In this document: positions 38,971 to 44,249 of the stretch, piece by piece
How positions within the stretch are numbered: position 1 is the first letter of the stretch
Layout: every line of letters begins with the position of its first letter
Source: Planctomycetota bacterium
GTDB lineage: Bacteria > Planctomycetota > UBA11346
DNA length: 44,249 bases
NCBI GenBank assembly: GCA_025055595.1
Contig: JANWWU010000071.1
Location: 1-44,249, forward strand
Direction of reading: 5' to 3'
The notes under the pieces: model-generated
What the model saw: the letters and a program-made list of their open reading frames with translations, nothing else
Told to the model about the DNA's origin: nothing
Database searches by the model: none
Program-made: the position numbers and the translations under genes

Positions 38971-40134
38971 ATGCCCGACGATGTGCAGCGCCTCGCCGAG
39001 GAGCTGAACGCGCTGCTGCGCGACAGCGGCGGGGACCCGCTGTCGCTGCTGCGCGGCGCGTGGTCCTTCCACTCCTGCTTCATCGCTCCCTTCACGCCGT
39101 CCTTCGCCGAGGCCCGCCAGCAGTTCCTGATCGATGGCGGCGGGCCGCTGTCGACGGTCGCCGAGCAGCTGCGCGCCCAGGGGCTGCCCGCCGAGCAGGC
39201 GGTCGCGACCGCGCGGCAGCTGGTCGGCGCGGCCCAGGGCCTGTGCGTCGCGGTGCTGGCCGGGGAGCATGGCGTGTTCGGCGTTCCGCAGCCCTGGTTC
39301 GGCGGCTGGGACGCGCGCTGGCGCGAGGGCGCGGCCCAGGTCCTGCAGGAACCGCTGCGGCGGCCCTTCGCCGACGCGCTCGCCGCCCTCGCGCAGCGCG
39401 CCGCGCGCTGGCCGCGCGCGGTCGCCGGGCCGGCGCTCGCTGGCGGCGATGTCCGCGACTACTGGCTGGAGCTGGCGCACGGCGTGGCGCAGGCCGCCGA
39501 GCTGCTGCCAGCGGCGCTGGCCGCGCCGCAGGCCGATCTCGGGCACTGGGTGGGCGCCGCGGTCCAGGCCTTGGCCCCCGCCGACCTCGATGCCGCCGAC
39601 CACGCGGCGCTCGCGCGCTGCCACCTGCTCGCCGGCGAGTACGCGCTGGCCGGCGCGCGGATCGAGGCCTGCGTCGGGCAGGACGACGAAGCGGTCGTCG
39701 AGCTGCTCGACGCCTATGCCGCAGCGGCGGTCGCGCGCGGCGGCGAAAGCGCGGCGCTGGCCTGGCTCGAGCAGCGCGGCAGCGCGCTCGGCTGTCCCTA
39801 CGATGTCGCTTTGGCGCGGCTGCGCATCGTCGCGGCCGGCGGCAGCGAGGCGATCGGCGAGGCGATCGACCGGCTGGTCGCCGCCGACCGCAAGCTGGCG
39901 CGCCAGGCCCTGACCCGCGAGCCGCTGTGGCGGGTGACGGCGCGCGATCCCGGCGAGCTGCTCGACACCGCGGCCGCCGCCGAGCTGCTGCAGCGCAGCC
40001 CGGCGGCGATCGCCAAGCGGCTCGAGGCCGGGACCATCCCGCATGTCGTCGTCGGCGAGCGCCAGCTGCGCATTCCGCGCCGCGCCGTCCTCGCGTGGCA
40101 GGCGGCGCTCGCCCGTCACGGCCTCAGCGGCTGA
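38971..40134 (+). CDS. Protein of unknown function with a C-terminal excisionase-type HTH
   Basis: A 387-residue soluble protein. The first 325 residues are helical and Ala-rich with no motif I recognise. Early features are WSFHSCFIAPFTPSFAEARQ (in part) and FGVPQPWFGGWDARW; the middle (HAALARCHLLAGEYALAGARIEA) could be a TPR-like hairpin. The last 50 residues, from about 331 (LDTAAAAELLQRSPAAIAKR, EAGTIPHVVVGERQLRIPRRAVLAWQ), fit the MerR/excisionase-type helix-turn-helix used to bind DNA. A transcriptional regulator with an effector domain at the N-terminus is the simplest reading. It overlaps the convergent glycosylase gene by 19 bases. Confidence 0.75.
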   Translation: MPDDVQRLAEELNALLRDSGGDPLSLLRGAWSFHSCFIAPFTPSFAEARQQFLIDGGGPLSTVAEQLRAQGLPAEQAVATARQLVGAAQGLCVAVLAGEHGVFGVPQPWFGGWDARWREGAAQVLQEPLRRPFADALAALAQRAARWPRAVAGPALAGGDVRDYWLELAHGVAQAAELLPAALAAPQADLGHWVGAAVQALAPADLDAADHAALARCHLLAGEYALAGARIEACVGQDDEAVVELLDAYAAAAVARGGESAALAWLEQRGSALGCPYDVALARLRIVAAGGSEAIGEAIDRLVAADRKLARQALTREPLWRVTARDPGELLDTAAAAELLQRSPAAIAKRLEAGTIPHVVVGERQLRIPRRAVLAWQAALARHGLSG

Positions 40135-40664
40135 TCGCGCGCCGCCGGGAAGCCCGGCAGCCACCAGCGCCAGCGCTTGGCGGCCCAGGGACCGGCGTAG
40201 GCGACGCCGATGCGCCGACCGCGGCAGCGGCGCCGCGGCGCCACCAGCGGGGGCAGAAGCTCCAGCGCCTCGCCCAGCAGCGAACCCGAGCTGCGGCCGT
40301 CGATGCCGAGCCAGCGCGTCACCTTGCCGGGTCCATTGGTCGCGCGCGGATCGAGGCCTTCGGCGACGATGCCGCGGATCAACACCGCCGCCGGCTCGCC
40401 CTCGGCGTCGCAGACGAGGTTGAGCATCCAGTGCACGCCGTAGCAGAGGTAGACATAGAGCGTGCCCGGCGGACCGAACATCGGGGCGGTGCGCGCCGTC
40501 AGTCCGCGGTGGGCGTGGCAGGCGCGGTCGGCCCGGCCCTGGTAGGCCTCGGTTTCGGCGATCGTCGCCTGGCGCGCGCCGCGGCGCAGGCGCCAGCCGA
40601 GCAGCGCGGGCGCGGCGCGCACCGCGCTGCCGGCGAGCAGCGCGGCCCACTCAGGGCGCGTCAT
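40116..40664 (-). CDS. DNA-3-methyladenine glycosylase (Aag/MPG type)
   Basis: Removes alkylated purines such as 3-methyladenine and hypoxanthine from DNA to begin base excision repair. The 182-residue protein has the family pattern [18 protein letters not shown], in which an acidic residue of ETEAY activates water. Then come [21 protein letters not shown] with the intercalating Tyr region, LNLVCDAEG and [13 protein letters not shown]. It is related to mammalian MPG and B. subtilis Aag rather than to AlkA or Tag. Its start lies 14 bases inside the end of pgk, so it is probably expressed with pgk. Confidence 0.95.
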   Translation of the reverse strand: MTRPEWAALLAGSAVRAAPALLGWRLRRGARQATIAETEAYQGRADRACHAHRGLTARTAPMFGPPGTLYVYLCYGVHWMLNLVCDAEGEPAAVLIRGIVAEGLDPRATNGPGKVTRWLGIDGRSSGSLLGEALELLPPLVAPRRRCRGRRIGVAYAGPWAAKRWRWWLPGFPAARDQPLRP

Positions 40665-41910
40665 CGAGGGCGGCGACGCCGGGCAGCACCTTGCCCTCGA
40701 GCAGCTCGAGGCTGGCGCCGCCGCCGGTCGAGCAGTGCGTCACCTGCTCGACGATGCCGAACTGCTCGGCCGCCGTCGCCGTGTCGCCGCCGCCGACGAC
40801 GGTGATCGCGCCGGCCGCGGTCGCCGCCGCGACCATCGCCGCCATCGCGCGCGTGCCGTTGGCGAAGCGCGGGAACTCGAAGACCCCGGGCGGCCCGTTC
40901 CACACGATGGTCTTGGCGCGGGCGATCACCGCCGCGAACTGCGCGATGCTCTGCGGCCCGATGTCGAGACCCTGCCAGCCGGCGGGGATGCCGCTCGGCG
41001 CGACCGCGACCCCGGTCTGCGCCGCGGCGTCGAAGCGGTCGGCGGTGATCCAGTCGGTCGGCAGGTGGATCTGCTTGCCGGTCGCCTTGGCCTTGGCCAG
41101 GACCTCGGGGACGATCTTGGCGCCGTCCTCGTCGTAGATCGAGTCGCCGATCGGCAGGCCGTCGCGGACCTTGAGGAAGGTGTAGGCCATGCCGCCGCCG
41201 ATGATCAGCTCATCGGCCTTGTCGAGCAGGTTGTTGATCAGCTGGATCTTGTCCTTGACCTTGGCGCCGCCGAGGATCGCGAGCAGCGGGCGCCGCGGCG
41301 ACTCGAGGACCTTGGCGAAGGCCTCGAGCTCCTTTTTCATCAGGAAGCCGGCGGCCTTGATCGGCAGGTTGATGCCGACCATCGAGGAATGCGCGCGGTG
41401 GGCGGTGCCGAAGGCGTCATTGACATACACATCGCCGAGCTTCGACAGCGAGGCGCGGAAGGCCTCGACCGCCGCGGGGTCGGCCTTGACCTTCTCTTCC
41501 GTGCCATCGGGCTTCTTGCGCGTGACCTTGCCCTCCTCCTCGAGGTGGAAGCGGACGTTCTCCAGCAGCAGCACCTCGCCGGGCTTGAGCGCGGCGGCCG
41601 CGGCCTCGGCCTTCGGTCCGACGCACTCGTCGACGAACTGCACCGGGCGCTTGAGCAGCTCCTGCAGCTTCTCGGCGACCGGCTTCAGCGAGAACTTCGG
41701 CTGGCGCTCGCCGTCGGGGCGGCCGAGGTGCGACAGCAGGACGACGCTGGCGCCGCGCTCCAGCGCGTACTGGATCGTCGGCAGGGCGGCGACGATGCGC
41801 TGGACATTGGTGATCGCGCCGGTCTTCTTGTCCTGCGGGACATTGAAGTCGACGCGCATGACGACGCGCTTGCCGGCGAGGGGGACCTGGTCGATGGAGA
41901 GCTTGGCCAT
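40651..41910 (-). CDS. pgk: Phosphoglycerate kinase
   Basis: Interconverts 1,3-bisphosphoglycerate + ADP and 3-phosphoglycerate + ATP in glycolysis. The 419-residue protein has [12 protein letters not shown] (residues 14-25), [73 protein letters not shown] and GGGDTATA, covering both substrate domains in order. The ATG at 41910 has GGAG 6 bases upstream; longer in-frame starts are basic shadow sequence. It heads a leftward unit with the glycosylase and is divergent from metG across 107 bases. Confidence 0.98.
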   Translation of the reverse strand: MAKLSIDQVPLAGKRVVMRVDFNVPQDKKTGAITNVQRIVAALPTIQYALERGASVVLLSHLGRPDGERQPKFSLKPVAEKLQELLKRPVQFVDECVGPKAEAAAAALKPGEVLLLENVRFHLEEEGKVTRKKPDGTEEKVKADPAAVEAFRASLSKLGDVYVNDAFGTAHRAHSSMVGINLPIKAAGFLMKKELEAFAKVLESPRRPLLAILGGAKVKDKIQLINNLLDKADELIIGGGMAYTFLKVRDGLPIGDSIYDEDGAKIVPEVLAKAKATGKQIHLPTDWITADRFDAAAQTGVAVAPSGIPAGWQGLDIGPQSIAQFAAVIARAKTIVWNGPPGVFEFPRFANGTRAMAAMVAAATAAGAITVVGGGDTATAAEQFGIVEQVTHCSTGGGASLELLEGKVLPGVAALDDAP

Positions 41911-42017
41911 GGGTGACTCCGCATGCGCAGCGTGGAGCGCTGCGGCGCTGGGCAAGAGCAAGCGGCGTCGGCAGTCGAAGCGGCTTCCGCGCGCCGCGGC
42001 CCGGGCAAGATGTCGCA

Positions 42018-43946
42018 ATGCCCGCACCCGGAGCGCCCGATGTCGCCAGCGCGCTGGCGCGCCTGCCCCAGCCCGCGCGGATGGTGATCACCGCCGGCAT
42101 GCCCTATGCCAACGGCCCGCTGCACCTCGGCCATCTCGCCGGCGCGCATGTGCCGGCCGACATCTACGCCCGCTGGTGCCGCATGCGCCTGGGCCAGGAG
42201 CGCGTGCTCTTCGTCTGCGGCACCGATGACCACGGCAGCACGACCGAGCTTGCTGCCGCCAAGGCCGGGCAGCCGATCCGCGCCTTTCTCGACAGCGTCC
42301 ACGCCAGCCAGCGCGCGACGCTGGCGCGCTACGCGATCAGCCTCGACATCTACAGCGGCACCTCGCGGCCGGAGAGCTTCCCGCAGCATGTCGCGCAGTG
42401 CCAGGCGATGCTGCGCCAGCTGCACGCCAACGGCCTGCTCGTCAAGCGCCGCTCGCGGCAGTGGTACGATGTCGAGCTCGCGCGCTTCCTGCCCGATCGC
42501 CTGGTCCGCGGCACCTGCCCCAATCCGAAGTGCGGGGCCCCTGACGCCTACAGCGACGAGTGCGAGCGCTGCGGGCACCAGCACGAGCCGGAGCAGCTGA
42601 TCGATCCGCGCAGCGCGCTCTCCGGCGGCGTTCCCGAGCTGCGCGAGACCGTGCACTGGTGGCTCGACATGTGGGCGGTCGCCGAGCCGCTGCGCGCCTG
42701 GCTCGAGAGCAAGCGCGCGAGCTGGCGGCGCAGCGCGCTCGCCGAGCCGCTCGACCGCGTGCAGCCGGCCCTGCATTTCGCCAACAGCGCCGAGCAAGCC
42801 TACCGCGCGCTGCGCGACCGGCTGCCGGCGCACCGGATGAAGTACACGCCGGGCAAGCGCGTGCTGCTGCAGTTCGCCAGCCGGGCCGAGCTGGCTGCCG
42901 CCGGCGAGGAGCTGCGCGGCGCCGGCATCGCCTGGCAGCTCGCCGACGAGTGGGCGCACCGCTCGATCACCCGCGACATCGCCTGGGGGATCCCGCTGCC
43001 CGAGCTCGACCCCGAGCTCGCCGGCAAGACGCTCTATGTCTGGCCCGACTCGCTGATCGCGCCGATCGCCTTCACCCAGGCCGCGCTCGCCGCCCAGGGC
43101 CGCGATCCCGGGCAGTGGCGCGCCTTCTGGTGCGATCCGCAGGCGCGCGTCGTGCAGTTCCTCGGCCAGGACAATGTCTTCTTCTATGTCCTGATGCAGG
43201 GCGCGCTGTGGCTCGGCGCGCAGCCCGATCCGCAGCGCCTGCCGCTGCCGGGCGAGCTGCAGCTGACCGACATCGTCGCCAACTGCCACCTGCTGGTCGA
43301 CGGCGAGAAGATGAGCAAGAGCCGCGGCAACTTCTACACCGGCGACCAGCTGCTCGAGCGCGGCTACGATGCCGACCAGGTCCGCTACTTCCTGGCGATG
43401 CTCGCCCTCGCCGAGCGGCCGGCCGACTTCGACTTCGGCAAGTTCGCCGAGCGCAACGCCTTCCTCGCCGGGCCGATGAACGCCGCGTTGGAGAAACCGA
43501 TCAGCGCCTGCCACAGCAAGTTCGGCGGCCGGGTGCCGGAGGGCCGCCTGCTGCCGGAGGTCGCGCAGGCGACCCAGCGCATCCTGGTCCGCTATGTCGC
43601 GGCGATGGAGCGCGCCGAGTACCCGGCGCTGCTCTTCGAGATCGAGAACTACGCGCGCCTCGTCAACAGCCTCTTCGCGCGCTACAAGCCGCACGACGAC
43701 CGCCACCCCGAGGAGGGGCGCCGCGATGCGCTGTTCTCGAGCTTCTTCATCGTCAAGCACCTGCTGCTGATGCTGCACCCCTTCGTGCCGGCGACGATGG
43801 AGCGCCTGCGCCAGTCGCTGGCGCTGTCGGCCGACATCTACCGTGTCGAGCAGTTCGGCCAGCCGCTGCCGGCCGGCCACGCGATCGCCGCGATGCAGCG
43901 CTTCTTCCCGGGCCGCGAGCAGGGCGCGGCGCAGCCCGATGCCTGA
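42018..43946 (+). CDS. metG: Methionyl-tRNA synthetase
   Basis: Charges initiator and elongator tRNA-Met in the cytoplasm. The 642-residue class I enzyme has [15 protein letters not shown] (HLGH at 36-39), CGTDDHG, a four-Cys zinc knuckle (C167, C172, C182, C185), [13 protein letters not shown] and KMSKS at 431-435, then the anticodon-binding helical domain. There is no C-terminal tRNA-binding OB domain. Residues about 250-313 form an insertion just before SITRD that E. coli-type enzymes lack. The usual DAPIGY and FxGKDxxxFH motifs read DSLIAP and [10 protein letters not shown]. The start at 42018 gives the normal N-terminal context; it overlaps the next small gene by 8 bases. Confidence 0.93.
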   Translation: MPAPGAPDVASALARLPQPARMVITAGMPYANGPLHLGHLAGAHVPADIYARWCRMRLGQERVLFVCGTDDHGSTTELAAAKAGQPIRAFLDSVHASQRATLARYAISLDIYSGTSRPESFPQHVAQCQAMLRQLHANGLLVKRRSRQWYDVELARFLPDRLVRGTCPNPKCGAPDAYSDECERCGHQHEPEQLIDPRSALSGGVPELRETVHWWLDMWAVAEPLRAWLESKRASWRRSALAEPLDRVQPALHFANSAEQAYRALRDRLPAHRMKYTPGKRVLLQFASRAELAAAGEELRGAGIAWQLADEWAHRSITRDIAWGIPLPELDPELAGKTLYVWPDSLIAPIAFTQAALAAQGRDPGQWRAFWCDPQARVVQFLGQDNVFFYVLMQGALWLGAQPDPQRLPLPGELQLTDIVANCHLLVDGEKMSKSRGNFYTGDQLLERGYDADQVRYFLAMLALAERPADFDFGKFAERNAFLAGPMNAALEKPISACHSKFGGRVPEGRLLPEVAQATQRILVRYVAAMERAEYPALLFEIENYARLVNSLFARYKPHDDRHPEEGRRDALFSSFFIVKHLLLMLHPFVPATMERLRQSLALSADIYRVEQFGQPLPAGHAIAAMQRFFPGREQGAAQPDA

Positions 43947-44121
43947 GCCGGTGCTGGTGTCGTGGACCGACGAGGAGGGCGAGGAGCACGAGGAGTCCTG
44001 GCCCTCGCTCGCCGCCTTCCTCGCCTGGGTCGAGGTCGAGGGCCGGCGCTGTCGCTGGCGCGCTTACGACGCCGAGGGCGCGCTGCTTGCCGCCGGCGAC
44101 AGCGCGCGCGCCGCGCGGTAG
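43939..44121 (+). CDS. Small acidic protein of unknown function
   Basis: A 60-residue protein, [20 protein letters not shown] onward, with WPSLAAFLAWVEVEG in the middle and WRAYDAEGALLAAG near the end. It looks like two or three strands around one helix. Its ATG lies 8 bases inside the end of metG, so it would be co-translated with it. No family is recognised. The last 58 bases overlap the possible convergent gene end on the other strand. Confidence 0.6.
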   Translation: MPEPVLVSWTDEEGEEHEESWPSLAAFLAWVEVEGRRCRWRAYDAEGALLAAGDSARAAR

Positions 44122-44249
44122 GCGGCGACGATGCGCGCATAGAGCGCGAGGTAGCGCGCCGGCAGCGCCGGGCCGGCGAGGGCCCGCGCCAGGGGGTGCG
44201 GTGCGGGGCGCGGCGCGCGCAGCGCCGCCGCGCAGGCCGCGGCGAGGGC
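44064..44249 (-). CDS. C-terminal fragment of an unknown gene (cut by window edge)
   Basis: The minus strand is open from the window edge to a TAA at 44064, 61 residues, including ARALAGPALPARYLALYARI and VAAYRAARAL. The helical, codon-regular sequence looks like a genuine protein end, but it is too short to identify and overlaps the convergent 60-residue gene by 58 bases. Confidence 0.4.
   Translation of the reverse strand, partial: ALAAACAAALRAPRPAPHPLARALAGPALPARYLALYARIVAAYRAARALSPAASSAPSAS

Overview
This window is a very GC-rich (roughly 70% or more by eye), densely packed bacterial chromosome segment. It carries ordinary housekeeping genes and no visible phage, insertion sequence, integron or CRISPR array. 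The gene content fits a Gram-negative-type, facultatively anaerobic bacterium: type IV/II prepilin-like proteins, an ExbD-like domain, lipoproteins and secreted proteins, a sigma-54 system, RecBCD, and both aerobic and oxygen-sensitive ribonucleotide reductases. A YdjY-type domain and several secreted proteins of unknown function make a Planctomycetota or related high-GC lineage plausible, but the sequence alone does not prove this. No gene-free stretch exceeds about 250 bases.

Layout: 1-6645 (minus strand) is a run reading MFS transporter - alaS - ptsI - galK (galK is cut by the window edge), with tight or overlapping junctions. 6707-9006 (plus) starts from a good sigma-70-like promoter and holds a 58-residue acidic protein, accD and a DUF1015 gene. 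A tRNA-Val(CAC) follows at 9074-9149 (minus). 9222-10924 (minus) has a polyprenyl synthase and a secreted protein. 11006-11980 is a YdjY protein with an apparent ExbD/TolR-like C-terminus. 11990-12511 is a small lipoprotein. 12593-13580 is a self-contained prepilin unit: inverted and direct TTGTCAG repeats, a near-consensus sigma-54 promoter, the prepilin gene, and a perfect 13-bp terminator stem. 13579-21843 (minus) is recC-recB-recD.

21921-30150 (plus) is the most interesting part. An HD-domain phosphohydrolase of the dNTPase type is followed by a promoter with a perfect 14-bp palindrome over its -10 region, then nrdB-nrdD-nrdG-nrdA. The class I small subunit NrdB carries an N-terminal ATP-cone, whereas NrdA lacks one, so the allosteric activity switch appears to sit on the radical-generating subunit. 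Class I and class III enzymes share one apparent operon.

30217-35443 holds four proteins of unknown role, ending in a large secreted transglutaminase-like/TPR protein. It is followed without a gap by ruvA, a sigma-54 activator lacking its DNA-binding domain, and a second prepilin-like gene. The window closes with a redoxin-like secreted protein (minus), an HTH-tailed protein, a 3-methyladenine glycosylase and pgk (minus), metG, a 60-residue protein and a cut-off gene end.

A window-wide signature is scarcity of the tetramer ACGT. Where Asp, Asn, His or Tyr precedes Val, the codon usually ends in T (giving ATGT) although C-ending codons dominate everywhere else.
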